This document shows, piece after piece, positions 37,517-46,708 of a DNA stretch of 64,000 bases. The number at the start of each line of letters is the position of its first letter. The stretch's first letter is position 1. This DNA comes from Enhydrobacter aerosaccus (lineage in GTDB: Bacteria > Pseudomonadota > Alphaproteobacteria > Reyranellales > Reyranellaceae), in the NCBI RefSeq assembly GCF_900167455.1, contig NZ_FUWJ01000001.1:1612001-1676000 (forward strand). Reading direction: 5' to 3'. The notes under the pieces were generated by a model. The model worked only from the letters and a program-made list of their open reading frames with translations. It was not told the DNA's origin and did no database searches. The position numbers were made by a program, and so were the translations under genes.

Positions 37517-38638
37517 CTAGGCGGCCTGAGGTCGGGAGATATCCGACTGAGACACTCGGACATATAGGTCCCGCCAAGCCGCGATCAAGCGCTCGATATC
37601 GCCGAAAACCGTGTTCCAGCCGAAGCTTATTCTCAAGGCCGTTACCGATTCGGAAAGATCCACACCCATCGCTTCCAATACCGCCGAGGGGCCCACCTTG
37701 CCCGAGGAGCAGGCGGCGCCCGAGGATACGCAGATTCCGGCAAGATCCAGTGCCATCACCTGTGTTTCCGCCCTCACGCCCGGCATCGAAATGCAACTGG
37801 TGTTGCTCAGTCGCGGCGCGCCGGCACCGAAAACCCGAGCGGCAGGCGCCAGTTCGCACAGCGCCGACTCGAGCCGATTTCGCCAGTCCGCCATGTCCAA
37901 ACCGTTCACGGCAGCTTCGGCAGCAGCGCTGAATCCAGCGATGCCCGGGACGTTCTCCGTACCAGCGCGCCGGAAGCCCTCCTGCCCGCCGCCCACCCGG
38001 TCGGGTGAGAACGGCGCCCCCTCACGGAGCACCAGGGCTCCGACGCCCGGCGGTCCACCTAGCTTGTGGGCAGAGAGGCTGAGATAGTCGATGCCGAGGC
38101 CGTGCATGTCGATGGCGACCTTGCCGCCGGCCTGGACTGCATCGCAATGGAAGAGCGCACCGGCTGCCCGCACGATGCGACCGATGTCCGCGACGGGCTG
38201 CAAGACCCCGGTCTCGTTGTTCGCGAACATCACCGAGACCAGTGCCGGCTCCGGAGACGCCGCAAGCATCCGCTCGAGCGCCGCGAGGTCCACGACGCCA
38301 TCGCGATCGACGGGAATGACGCCCGCCCCGGGAACCACTCTGCGGACGCTATCGTGCTCGACTGCCGAGACGAGCACCCTTTTCCTGCCGGAGCCTGTCA
38401 GGACAGCATTGTTCGCTTCGGTGCCCCCGGACGTGAATACCACCTCCGCCGGCAGGGAACCGACCAAGGCCGCCACCTTGCCACGAGCGCCCTCGATGCA
38501 GGCTCGCGCCCTGCGGCCGCTCCGATGCACCGAAGAGGGATTACCTCCCATCCGCAGTGCCTCGACCATGGCCTCGTACGCTACGGGCCGCAGCGGGCTC
38601 GTCGCGTTGTGGTCGAGATACACGGGGGTGGCGTTCAT
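37517..38638 (-). CDS. Second cysteine desulfurase (NifS-like)
   Basis: 373 residues, shorter and more divergent than iscS. PLP lysine in S-L-S-A-H-K-L-G-G-P-P-G, catalytic Cys in S-S-G-A-A-C-S-S-G-K-V-G-P-S, the short-loop form seen in NifS/IscS-like group members, and T-S-G-G-T-E-A-N-N near the N-terminus. It lies between iscR and iscS (6 bases from iscR). Its role beside IscS is not known; it may serve a separate sulfur acceptor or be a relic of duplication. Confidence 0.9.
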   Translation of the reverse strand: MNATPVYLDHNATSPLRPVAYEAMVEALRMGGNPSSVHRSGRRARACIEGARGKVAALVGSLPAEVVFTSGGTEANNAVLTGSGRKRVLVSAVEHDSVRRVVPGAGVIPVDRDGVVDLAALERMLAASPEPALVSVMFANNETGVLQPVADIGRIVRAAGALFHCDAVQAGGKVAIDMHGLGIDYLSLSAHKLGGPPGVGALVLREGAPFSPDRVGGGQEGFRRAGTENVPGIAGFSAAAEAAVNGLDMADWRNRLESALCELAPAARVFGAGAPRLSNTSCISMPGVRAETQVMALDLAGICVSSGAACSSGKVGPSAVLEAMGVDLSESVTALRISFGWNTVFGDIERLIAAWRDLYVRVSQSDISRPQAA

Positions 38639-38644
38639 TGGACT

Positions 38645-39133
38645 TCAGCTGGCAGCGACCATCGGTTCTTCCGCGGTGGCCGGAGCGGAGGGCGCATTCG
38701 CGGCCTCCGCGATCCGCGTCGCAAGCTTGCGCTCGAGAACATCCGCCAGGGTTACCGAGCTCAGGAACATGTGAATCTGGTTGCCGAGCTCTTCCCACAA
38801 ATCGTGGGTGAGGCACTTGCTGCGGTCGGCCCGGCAGCCCGTGGCTCCCAGCTCCGTGCAGCGTGTCGCGGAAATCGGCTCATCGACAGCCAGAATGATC
38901 TCCGAGACCCGAGTATCGGCCGACGGCCGGGCCAGCCGATAGCCGCCCCCAGGACCGCGCACGCTCTTGACGAGTTCGGCCCGGCGAAGACGAGCAAAGA
39001 GCTGCTCGAGATATGACAGGGAGATTTCCTGCCGGGCTGCGATATCGGACAAAGACACAGGCTTCGCCTGCGCGTGACGTGCCAAATCCACCATCGCCAT
39101 GACGGCGTAACGACCCTTGGTGCTGAGCTTCAC
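38645..39133 (-). CDS. iscR: Fe-S cluster-sensing Rrf2 regulator IscR
   Basis: 162 residues from GTG 39133 (GAGGAGGATGCT upstream). N-terminal winged helix K-L-S-T-K-G-R-Y-A-V-M-A-M-V-D-L-A, recognition region I-S-L-S-Y-L-E-Q-L-F-A-R-L-R, and the cluster-binding cysteines C92, C100 and C107 with H110 close by. Spacing C-x7-C-x6-C differs from the E. coli C-x5-C-x5-C. It probably represses its own operon when the cluster is loaded; a matching site is at 39273-39298. The Ala/Pro-rich C-terminus is not conserved. Confidence 0.93.
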   Translation of the reverse strand: MKLSTKGRYAVMAMVDLARHAQAKPVSLSDIAARQEISLSYLEQLFARLRRAELVKSVRGPGGGYRLARPSADTRVSEIILAVDEPISATRCTELGATGCRADRSKCLTHDLWEELGNQIHMFLSSVTLADVLERKLATRIAEAANAPSAPATAEEPMVAAS

Positions 39134-39265
39134 AGCATCCTCCTCGTACCGGACCTTGCCGGCTTGTCGTTCCCGAACGCCTAAAGGTCTTGAAAACCAA
39201 GGCGTTGCTACGATATTCCAGCCCCCCGAGCCGAGGGGTCTGGTAAAAACCAACTTAACGGGTAG

Positions 39266-39294
39266 GGTTTAGATAGCCCGAGCGGGTTGGTCAA
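39266..39294 (-). promoter_or_regulatory. Candidate promoter of the isc operon
   Basis: On the minus strand TTGACC (39289-39294) and TAAACC (39266-39271), spacing 17, about 130 bases ahead of the iscR GTG. The -35 is good, the -10 weak, as expected for a regulated promoter. Confidence 0.45.
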
Positions 39295-39298
39295 GTAT
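39273..39298 (-). promoter_or_regulatory. Candidate IscR-binding site (type 1-like)
   Basis: On the minus strand ATACTTGACCAACCC... ends in GGGCTAT over 26 bases. The left half fits the type 1 half-site ATAxYTGACY, the right half only partly fits its mirror. It covers the candidate -35, the position where IscR represses its own operon in E. coli. Consensus match by eye. Confidence 0.5.
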
Positions 39299-39380
39299 CA
39301 AGAATCCAGCAGAATGTTACTGTCGGCCATCAACCGAAGGGGTCCGTGGCGGCCAATAATGACAAAGAATCGGAGTCTCC

Positions 39381-40055
39381 ATGCCTGATGTGATGTTTAC
39401 CGGCCCAGAAGGTCGCCTCGAGGGTCGTTATCACCAGAGCAAGGAGGAGCACGCACCTATTGCGCTGATTCTCCATCCTCATCCGCAGTATGGCGGGACG
39501 ATGAACCACAAGGTGGTCTTCACCCTGTTCCATGTGTTCGTTAATCGCGGCTTTTCCGTCCTGCGCTTCAACACGCGCGGGGTAGGCCGCAGCCAGGGTC
39601 GGTTCGACAATGGCATGGGCGAACTGAGCGATGCCGCCGCGGCTCTCGACTGGCTGCAGACGATGAATGCGGACGCCAAGTCCTGCTGGATCGCCGGCTA
39701 TTCGTTCGGCGCCTGGATCGGCATGCAACTGCTGATGCGCCGTCCCGAAATCGACTGCTTCGTCTCGGTGGCGCCTCCGGCCAACTCCTACGATTTCGGC
39801 TTCCTGGCCCCCTGTCCTTCCTCAGGCCTGATCGTCGGGGCGGAGAAGGACGAGGTCGTCCCTCTCGTGGACATCCAGAAGCTGGTAGCACGGCTGTCGC
39901 TGCAGAAGGGCATCACCGTCGAATCGCGGACGATCAAGGGAGCCAATCACTTCTTCCACGATACGCTCGACAAGCTTGCGGTCGATGTCGACAAGTACGT
40001 CGCCAAATGCCTGATCAATCCGCCGGGCCGGGCAACGTCCAACAAGGAACCGTAA
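39381..40055 (+). CDS. Alpha/beta hydrolase (COG2945-type)
   Basis: 224 residues. Starts F-T-G-P-E-G-R-L-E-G-R-Y with L-H-P-H-P-Q-Y-G-G-T-M oxyanion region, nucleophile serine in A-G-Y-S-F-G-A-W, Asp in G-A-E-K-D-E-V-V-P and His in G-A-N-H-F-F. This conserved family is common next to isc genes in alphaproteobacteria; its substrate is not known. Divergent from iscR with a 247-base gap. Confidence 0.85.
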   Translation: MPDVMFTGPEGRLEGRYHQSKEEHAPIALILHPHPQYGGTMNHKVVFTLFHVFVNRGFSVLRFNTRGVGRSQGRFDNGMGELSDAAAALDWLQTMNADAKSCWIAGYSFGAWIGMQLLMRRPEIDCFVSVAPPANSYDFGFLAPCPSSGLIVGAEKDEVVPLVDIQKLVARLSLQKGITVESRTIKGANHFFHDTLDKLAVDVDKYVAKCLINPPGRATSNKEP

Positions 40056-40066
40056 GGGAGAATAGT

Positions 40067-40092
40067 GAGCGGCGAAGATGCCTTCGCCGCTC
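40067..40092. terminator. Hairpin between convergent hydrolase genes
   Basis: GAGCGGCGAAG/CTTCGCCGCTC, a perfect 11-bp stem with a 4-base loop, between the stops at 40055 and 40106. No T-tract; it probably terminates or stabilises both transcripts. Confidence 0.55.
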
Positions 40093-40105
40093 CGCCACAA
40101 ACGGC

Positions 40106-40930
40106 CTATTTCGCCTGAATGAAAGCCAGCAGGTCGGCGTTAAGCTGGTCCTTGTGCGTGACCGCCAGTCCATGCGGTCCCTTCGCGTAGACCTTCAGGT
40201 GCGCACCCTTCACCAGCTTGACCGAAAGCTGCGCTGAATCGGCGATCGGTACGATCTGATCGTCGTCGCCGTGGATGATCAGCGTCGGCACATCGATCTT
40301 CTTCAGATCCTCGGTGAAGTCGGTCTCGGAGAAGGCCTTGATGCAATCGTACTGGCTCTTCAGGCCACCCATCATGCCCTGCAGCCAAAAGGACTCGCGG
40401 GCGCCCTCGCTGACCTTGGCGCCATCGCGGTTGTAGCCGAAGAACGGCATGGTCAGATCCTTGTAGAACTGCGAACGATCGGCCGCGACGCCTTTGCGGA
40501 TGCCGTCGAACACGTCCATCGGCAGGCCGCCGGGATTGGCCGCCGTCTTGACCATGATGGGCGGCACCGCGCCAACCAGCACCGCCTTGCCCACGCGCTT
40601 GCTGCCGTGGCGGCCGATATAGCGAGCGACTTCACCGCCACCAGTCGAATGACCGACCATGACCGCGTCGCTGATGTCCAACGCTTCGAACAACTGGGCG
40701 AGATCGTCGGCGTATTGGTCCATGTCGTTGCCGTCCCAGGTCTGGGTCGATCGACCATGGCCGCGCCTGTCATGAGCGATGACACGATAGCCATGCATGC
40801 CGAGGAACATCATCTGATCTTCCCAGGCATCCGATGTCAGAGGCCAACCGTGACTGAACGTGACGGGACGGCCCTTTCCCCAATCCTTGTAGTAGATTTC
40901 GACGCCGTCCCTGGTCTTGAAGATTGGCAT
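40106..40930 (-). CDS. Alpha/beta hydrolase (non-heme haloperoxidase / esterase type)
   Basis: 274 residues from the ATG at 40930 (AAGGAG 6-8 bases upstream). Conserved H-G-W-P-L near the N-terminus (oxyanion), nucleophile in V-G-H-S-T-G-G-G-E, acid in H-G-D-D-D-Q-I-V-P, His in K-G-P-H-G. This is the cofactor-free haloperoxidase/arylesterase group, which may act as an esterase or make peracids. Cytoplasmic, no signal peptide. Confidence 0.9.
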   Translation of the reverse strand: MPIFKTRDGVEIYYKDWGKGRPVTFSHGWPLTSDAWEDQMMFLGMHGYRVIAHDRRGHGRSTQTWDGNDMDQYADDLAQLFEALDISDAVMVGHSTGGGEVARYIGRHGSKRVGKAVLVGAVPPIMVKTAANPGGLPMDVFDGIRKGVAADRSQFYKDLTMPFFGYNRDGAKVSEGARESFWLQGMMGGLKSQYDCIKAFSETDFTEDLKKIDVPTLIIHGDDDQIVPIADSAQLSVKLVKGAHLKVYAKGPHGLAVTHKDQLNADLLAFIQAK

Positions 40931-41002
40931 GCCATGCTCCTTAGGCTCGAGTGACTCGGTCGCATCGTGCATCCCGCAGCTACTTGGAAACGCGATCAAC
41001 AC

Positions 41003-42082
41003 CTAAGGTATATGCAAACGCCCCCCCGTCATTGCCATCGGCACGCCGGTCGTTGTCGGGAAAGTGATGGGAAGACCACGCAACGAACGCGCGGCCAGGA
41101 AGCCGAAGGCTTGAGCTTCGATCGCATCGCCATTCCAACCGAGCTGCTCCGCCGTCACGACGGTCGCGCGCGTCTCTTCGGCAATGGCACGGAGCAGCGT
41201 CGGATTGCGCGCCCCGCCACCGGAAATCACCCACTGCCGAACGGGTGCCGGGAAATGCCGTTCGGCAAGCGCGATGGACCGGGCGGTTCCCCAGGTCAGT
41301 GTTGCCGCCCCATCGGCCACGCTCAATCCATCGACCCAGGCATCGTTGAAGTCGCCGCGATCCAGGGATTTGGGCGGGAGCTTGTTGAAGAAGAGATTTT
41401 CGCTGAAGCGCAGCAGTCGCCCCCTGTTCACCTTGCCCGAGGCAGCGAGCACTCCATCGCGATCGAACCGGGTTCCCGCCCGACGTGCGCACCAATCGTC
41501 GATCGGGCCGTTGCCGGGCCCGGTATCGAAAGCCAGCAGGGCGCCGTCCTCGCCAACCCAGGTTACGTTCGCGACGCCGCCGACATTCACGACCGCGATC
41601 GGCCGCGGGAGATCCCGCACCAGGGCCGCGTGATAGACGGGTACCAGAGGCGCCCCCTGCCCGCCGGCCGCAACATCGGCGCTGCGCAGGTCGTTGACCA
41701 CGCGCACGCCCAACGTCTTCGCAAGCGCGGCCCCATCGCCGATCTGCCAGGTGAAGCGTTTCTCCGGCCGATGCGTGATGGTCTGGCCATGAAAGCCCAC
41801 GACGTCGACTGATGAGAGATCGACGCCATAGTCGGACGACCAGCGCCGAACGGCCTCGACATGGGCTGCCGTCACCGCCTCTTCCGCAGATCGCGTGATT
41901 TCGTTCCCCGTTTCGGCGCCGAAGGCTGCCCGGATCCGGCGGCGACTTTCGTCCGTGTATGGCAGCGTAAGGCAGGGGCCGAGGTGCGCGATGCGCTCGC
42001 CATCAGTCTCGATCAGGGCTACGTCGACGCCGTCTACCGATGTGCCGCTCATAAGCCCAACGACGCGCAGCGGACGACCCAT
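41003..42082 (-). CDS. anmK: Anhydro-N-acetylmuramic acid kinase
   Basis: 359 residues from the ATG at 42082 (TTGGAGCACGGG upstream). Family signature G-L-M-S-G-T-S-V-D-G-V-D-V-A-L at the N-terminus, G-F-H-G-Q-T-I-T-H, and phosphate loop G-G-V-A-N-V-T. It phosphorylates and opens 1,6-anhydroMurNAc in peptidoglycan recycling. The much longer frame extending to 43186 lies antisense to tyrS and is not coding. Divergent from tyrS, a common arrangement in this class. Confidence 0.95.
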   Translation of the reverse strand: MGRPLRVVGLMSGTSVDGVDVALIETDGERIAHLGPCLTLPYTDESRRRIRAAFGAETGNEITRSAEEAVTAAHVEAVRRWSSDYGVDLSSVDVVGFHGQTITHRPEKRFTWQIGDGAALAKTLGVRVVNDLRSADVAAGGQGAPLVPVYHAALVRDLPRPIAVVNVGGVANVTWVGEDGALLAFDTGPGNGPIDDWCARRAGTRFDRDGVLAASGKVNRGRLLRFSENLFFNKLPPKSLDRGDFNDAWVDGLSVADGAATLTWGTARSIALAERHFPAPVRQWVISGGGARNPTLLRAIAEETRATVVTAEQLGWNGDAIEAQAFGFLAARSLRGLPITFPTTTGVPMAMTGGRLHIP

Positions 42083-42253
42083 CCCGTGCTCCAAGCTGGC
42101 TATGCCGATCGTGGCCAGTATGGACGCGTCCGCCCGCTCCTGCCCTGATTCGGCGCGATTCTGGCCTTCCGGCCTCCGTTGAGACGCCGGCCGCCCCGTG
42201 TTACACCGCCGGCCCTTCACGGACAAATCCAAGGGTAGTTCCCGGGCGGAGAG

Positions 42254-43507
42254 ATGACGGGCTTCAAGTCGGATTTCATGCGCATCGTCCACGAACGCGG
42301 CATGGTGCATCAATGCAGCGACACTGCGCGGCTGGACGAGCTTCTCGCGAGCGGCATCCGCACGGCCTACATCGGCTTCGACTGTACTGCCGATTCCCTG
42401 CATGTCGGACACCTGCTGCAGATCATGCTGCTGCGCTGGTGGCAGAAGTGCGGACACAAGCCCATTGCACTCATGGGCGGCGGCACCACCAAGGTCGGCG
42501 ATCCTTCCGGCCGCGACGAAACCCGCCAGTTGCTGACCGTCGAGCAGATCAATGCCAACATGGCGAGCATCAAGCGCAGCTTCTCCAACTACCTTGTCTT
42601 CGGCAACGGCCCCACCGATGCGGTGATGGCGAACAATGCCGATTGGCTGGATACGCTGCTCTACATCCCGCTGCTGCGCGATGTCGGCCGGCATTTCTCG
42701 GTCAATCGGATGCTGACGATGGACTCGGTCAGGCTGCGGCTGGAGCGTGATCAGCCGCTTTCCTTTCTCGAGTTCAACTACATGATCCTGCAGTCCTACG
42801 ACTTCGTGGAACTGTACAAGCGGCACAACTGCATCGTGCAGATGGGCGGCTCGGATCAATGGGGCAATATCATCATGGGGGCCGATCTCGGCCGCCGCAT
42901 GGCCAACGCCGAACTGTTCGCCTTGACCTCCCCCCTGCTCGCCACGGCGTCCGGGGCCAAGATGGGCAAGACGGCCGCCGGCGCGGTCTGGCTCAGTCCG
43001 GATCGGCTGAGCCCGTACGATTTCTGGCAATATTGGCGCAACACCGAGGACGCCGATGTCGGCCGTTTCCTCAGGCTGTTCACGGATCTGCCGCTCGACG
43101 AGATCGCGCGATTGGAAGGCCTTCAGGGCCAGGAAATAAACGACGCTAAGAAAGTGCTGGCCACCGAAGTCACGCGCCTCGCCCATGGCGACCAGGCGGC
43201 AGAGCAGGCGGCAGAAACGGCCCGCCGCACCTTCGAGGAAGGCGGCCGTGCCGATACGCTACCGACACTCGATTTGTCACGCGCCAGACTCGCGACCGGC
43301 ATTCCCGCGTTCGATCTCTTTCATGAGGCCGGCCTGGCCGCCAGCCGCAACGAAGCCCGCAAGCTGATCAAGGGCGGCGGTGGCCGGCTGAACGACATGC
43401 CGATCGCATCCGATACCGTCGTGATCAGCGACAGCGATCTCGATGCTTCGGGGACGTTGAAGCTCTCGGCCGGCCGCAAGCGGCATGTCCTGGTGCGGGC
43501 CGTCTAA
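42254..43507 (+). CDS. tyrS: Tyrosyl-tRNA synthetase
   Basis: 417 residues. Class I synthetase motifs H-V-G-H (50-53) and K-M-G-K-T (236-240), tyrosine-binding Y-D-F and Q-M-G-G-S-D-Q-W-G, and a C-terminal S4 RNA-binding domain ([11 protein letters not shown]). The K-M-G-K-T form of KMSKS is usual for bacterial TyrRS. The stop overlaps the convergent AsmA-like gene by 4 bases. Confidence 0.97.
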   Translation: MTGFKSDFMRIVHERGMVHQCSDTARLDELLASGIRTAYIGFDCTADSLHVGHLLQIMLLRWWQKCGHKPIALMGGGTTKVGDPSGRDETRQLLTVEQINANMASIKRSFSNYLVFGNGPTDAVMANNADWLDTLLYIPLLRDVGRHFSVNRMLTMDSVRLRLERDQPLSFLEFNYMILQSYDFVELYKRHNCIVQMGGSDQWGNIIMGADLGRRMANAELFALTSPLLATASGAKMGKTAAGAVWLSPDRLSPYDFWQYWRNTEDADVGRFLRLFTDLPLDEIARLEGLQGQEINDAKKVLATEVTRLAHGDQAAEQAAETARRTFEEGGRADTLPTLDLSRARLATGIPAFDLFHEAGLAASRNEARKLIKGGGGRLNDMPIASDTVVISDSDLDASGTLKLSAGRKRHVLVRAV

Positions 43508-46500
43508 GGCGCCCGCTTGGTCTGTGACGTTCCATCCAGCGAGCCGTTGAACAGCTCCCGCAGCGCGCCGGGAGTCACGGCGGACATCATGTTGATGTCC
43601 GACTTCAGATCGTCGAACGGACCTTCCAGCCGATAGGAAATCGCAAAGATGCCGGCGCCCTTGCCGCCCGTGATCAAGGGCCCGAGCAACGGCACGTTGG
43701 ACAGCAGATTGTTCAAGGCGAAGCCAGGCACTACGAGTCCGCGCAGACGCGCTGTATCGTTGGCGAGATCGAGATAGCCGGATGTCGTCAATCCAATCGA
43801 CTGGCCACTGGTTCGGCCGTTCTTGACATCGATCCTGTCCCCGGTCTTGAGGATCTGAGCCTCCAGTCCGTCGAATTGCTGAAGGGCATTGCCAGCGCGA
43901 TTGAGCCCATCGATCGTCGAATTGAGCGAATCGACGTCGGGGCGCGGAGTCACCTTCTGCAAACGATAGGGACCAAGCTTTAGCGTTCCCGAGAGCGGTG
44001 CGCCGGCCGCGCTGTCATTGAAAAAGCCGCGGAAATCGAGATATCCGCCAGCCAGGCCGTCGAGCCAACCGGCCTCGTGCAACAGCTGGCCGAAGTCAGT
44101 GATGTAAAGCGCCACGTTGCGAGCAGCCGGAACGGGTTGCACGCGGAAAGTTCCGCCCCGCCCCGCCCCGAGCGCCAGATCGGCAGAGACGAGCCGATCG
44201 CCGGACAGGCTGAACTGGCCGCTGAGCGAACCGAGGCTACCCTTCTTCACCAGCACCTGATCGAGCCGCAACGCGACGTGGGTGGTGTCGGTCGCTGCCT
44301 TCGAGCCGGTTGAAGATCCTGGCTTCCCGGCCTCGTCCTGCCCCTTCAGGGCTTGGCGTACCCTCGGCAGCTCGATCGAACGGCCCCGCAGATCGATATC
44401 GACGTTGTTCCCGTTCTTCCGCCAATCGGCAGAGATATCCGTGCGGCCAACCGCAAGCTCGGCGATGGTGATCTGCTGAAGAACATTGTCAGCGCTGAAC
44501 AGAGCAGTCCCCTTGGCCTCCAGGCCACCGCCGCGCCCCTCGAATTCCGCAGACACAAGTTTGCCGCCCGCGGCGAGCTTTGCGCCCAGAGTCAGTTGGC
44601 TGTCGACACCAGCTTCCTTGCTCCAGCCCAGTTGCGGTACGGAGCTGTTTGCGGCCTTCAAGTCGAGACGCGCCTGCACCTCGCCGGTACCGTTGGGTGC
44701 TACCTGGTAGGACAGGCTCGTCACGTTCATCGGTCCGGTGATGTATGGCTCTATCGACAGGAACCCTGCTTTTGCAATCAGGCTGGCGGGAATTGTGCCT
44801 TTCAGTTCATAGCGCCGGCGGTACGTAGCCTTTGACCCGAACTGCTCTCGCCAGAAAATATCGACCGCCGAGCCATCGAACTTGCCCGCGCCCGTAACGT
44901 TCAGCTGGGAATTCTCGTACAATATTCTGCCTGTCGCTTCCGTCAGGTCGACGGCGCCGATGGCCCCCTTGAGACCGAAATGCGACAGTGAAGCCTCCGC
45001 CCTGATATCGAGGTCGGCCACGGTGATGGCATTGAGCAACGGGAACGACAGCGTCAGGTCGATGGAGACGTCACCGCTCAGCCGCTTGGGGTCGTAAAGC
45101 ATATCTTTTGGCAGCCCAAGCTTGGGCCTCGCCAGCAGAGCATTGGCCGCCGCGGCCGTCCCCGTGATCGGCATATGCAGCTTCGCGACCTGCGGCGGCG
45201 GCCGATCCAGATCGTTGAGGTCTATGGTGGCGTTGCTGACCGTCAGACCGACGCCGGTGCCATGATTGACATCGAAATGAAGCGTGGCGTTTTCGTACCG
45301 GGCCGTCCCCGTCACGTCCTCCAGTTCGGGCATATGCGGCATGTAGTGCACCCGCATGCCTCGATAGGCCAAGGTCGCCACGGCCTGATCGAGCTTGATC
45401 TGCGAGAAATCCCCGCCTGGCGCACTGAGGCCAAACTCAGCAGCGACGTCCAGCGTCCCGCGGCTCAAATTGGCGACCGCCCAATTCCGACCACCTTTGG
45501 CGAACTCCAAGGGCCAATACGCCGCCAGCTGGTCGATCGGGATGTCCGTCACCTCGGCGCGGCCCTTGAAACTCTGCCCCTGCTCCGTCCGGACGCCTTG
45601 CCCCGTAACCGTCACCTTCGCCGCCCCGAGATCGAGGATGAGACGATCGATCTTGGCCGTATGCGATGCAGCATCGACAGAAGCCGCCGCACTCACCCTA
45701 TGGACCTTGTGGACAACGGGCAGAACGCCAGGCAGCGTCAACGTACCGTTGCCGCCGGTAACCTCCATGGCGATGCTATGGATATCCCCGGCGCCGCTTG
45801 CCTCGACATGCATCCGGCCGGCCAGCGCAACGTCTATACCCCGTAACACGCCCGCATTTGGAGATAGGTCGGCCAGCATCGCGGGCTTGAGCCCTGCAAT
45901 CTTCGCCTCGGCCGAGATCCTGCTGCGGTCGCGGCTATAGGTTGCCGAGAAGTCTACATCGACCGGACTGCCTCCATTGCTGAAGCGGGCGCTCGCCGAG
46001 ATGATCACGCCGCTGGCATCACGCCTCAGCTGAGCCTGAACATCGGGTGCAACCCACGTCACACCGCTTGGTATGTCCTTCACCGTCAAGCGACCGCGCT
46101 CGACGCGGACGGTATCGAGTTGCCCCAGCAACGAGGTGTAGTTGGGTTCGTCCATGAGCTGCTCGATCAGGAGATCGACCATCTCGCCTTGCGAGGATGT
46201 ATCACTCTTCGCCAGGACACGTTGGAGCATGCCGCCTTCGCGAGCGATTTCCGCGTCGAGGGTGGGTCGGTCGACCACGATGGCTGTCGGCAGGAATCGG
46301 GCCTTGAGGACGGTGCCGGGTTCGAATGAGAGCGCGACGCTGGGCGCCGTCGCAACAGTCTGCCGTCGCGCGTCGTCTATGCGCAGGCCGCTCAAGACCA
46401 GGCGCATTGGCTGCGCGATACCGTCCCACTGCGCATAAATGTGGTCGGCATGAACCGTTACATTGCCCCCCATGGTCGCGAACTCGCGATCGACCACCGG

Positions 46501-46626
46501 ACGCAGAAAGTCCAGGTTGATCGGCCCAAATGTCAGACGCACACAGACGGCTGCCACGAACAACGCCCCAATGGCCGCCCCGTAGCCAACGATTCGGCCA
46601 ATACTGCGATATACTCTTCCGACCAA
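43504..46626 (-). CDS. AsmA/YhdP-like membrane-anchored protein (DUF3971 and AsmA_2 regions)
   Basis: 1040 residues. One N-terminal membrane helix (about 12-30) followed by a very long, beta-rich periplasmic part. The DUF3971 region is in the first half ([10 protein letters not shown] near 65) and the AsmA_2-like C-terminal region around 800-1000 ([15 protein letters not shown]). Proteins like YhdP and TamB are rod-shaped beta-grooves thought to carry phospholipids between membranes. Assignment by layout and weak motifs. Confidence 0.8.
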   Translation of the reverse strand: MVGRVYRSIGRIVGYGAAIGALFVAAVCVRLTFGPINLDFLRPVVDREFATMGGNVTVHADHIYAQWDGIAQPMRLVLSGLRIDDARRQTVATAPSVALSFEPGTVLKARFLPTAIVVDRPTLDAEIAREGGMLQRVLAKSDTSSQGEMVDLLIEQLMDEPNYTSLLGQLDTVRVERGRLTVKDIPSGVTWVAPDVQAQLRRDASGVIISASARFSNGGSPVDVDFSATYSRDRSRISAEAKIAGLKPAMLADLSPNAGVLRGIDVALAGRMHVEASGAGDIHSIAMEVTGGNGTLTLPGVLPVVHKVHRVSAAASVDAASHTAKIDRLILDLGAAKVTVTGQGVRTEQGQSFKGRAEVTDIPIDQLAAYWPLEFAKGGRNWAVANLSRGTLDVAAEFGLSAPGGDFSQIKLDQAVATLAYRGMRVHYMPHMPELEDVTGTARYENATLHFDVNHGTGVGLTVSNATIDLNDLDRPPPQVAKLHMPITGTAAAANALLARPKLGLPKDMLYDPKRLSGDVSIDLTLSFPLLNAITVADLDIRAEASLSHFGLKGAIGAVDLTEATGRILYENSQLNVTGAGKFDGSAVDIFWREQFGSKATYRRRYELKGTIPASLIAKAGFLSIEPYITGPMNVTSLSYQVAPNGTGEVQARLDLKAANSSVPQLGWSKEAGVDSQLTLGAKLAAGGKLVSAEFEGRGGGLEAKGTALFSADNVLQQITIAELAVGRTDISADWRKNGNNVDIDLRGRSIELPRVRQALKGQDEAGKPGSSTGSKAATDTTHVALRLDQVLVKKGSLGSLSGQFSLSGDRLVSADLALGAGRGGTFRVQPVPAARNVALYITDFGQLLHEAGWLDGLAGGYLDFRGFFNDSAAGAPLSGTLKLGPYRLQKVTPRPDVDSLNSTIDGLNRAGNALQQFDGLEAQILKTGDRIDVKNGRTSGQSIGLTTSGYLDLANDTARLRGLVVPGFALNNLLSNVPLLGPLITGGKGAGIFAISYRLEGPFDDLKSDINMMSAVTPGALRELFNGSLDGTSQTKRAP

Positions 46627-46708
46627 AGCTCGTTACTTCCGCGTTGACGATGACGGCTGGGCTAGGCAAGCGTGCTGTCGTTGCACAATTTACCCGCCGC
46701 CTTATCCG

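Noticed and set aside
42083-43186. A 368-residue N-terminal extension of AnmK
   Set aside because: It lies opposite tyrS, which has intact synthetase motifs; AnmK homology begins at 42082.
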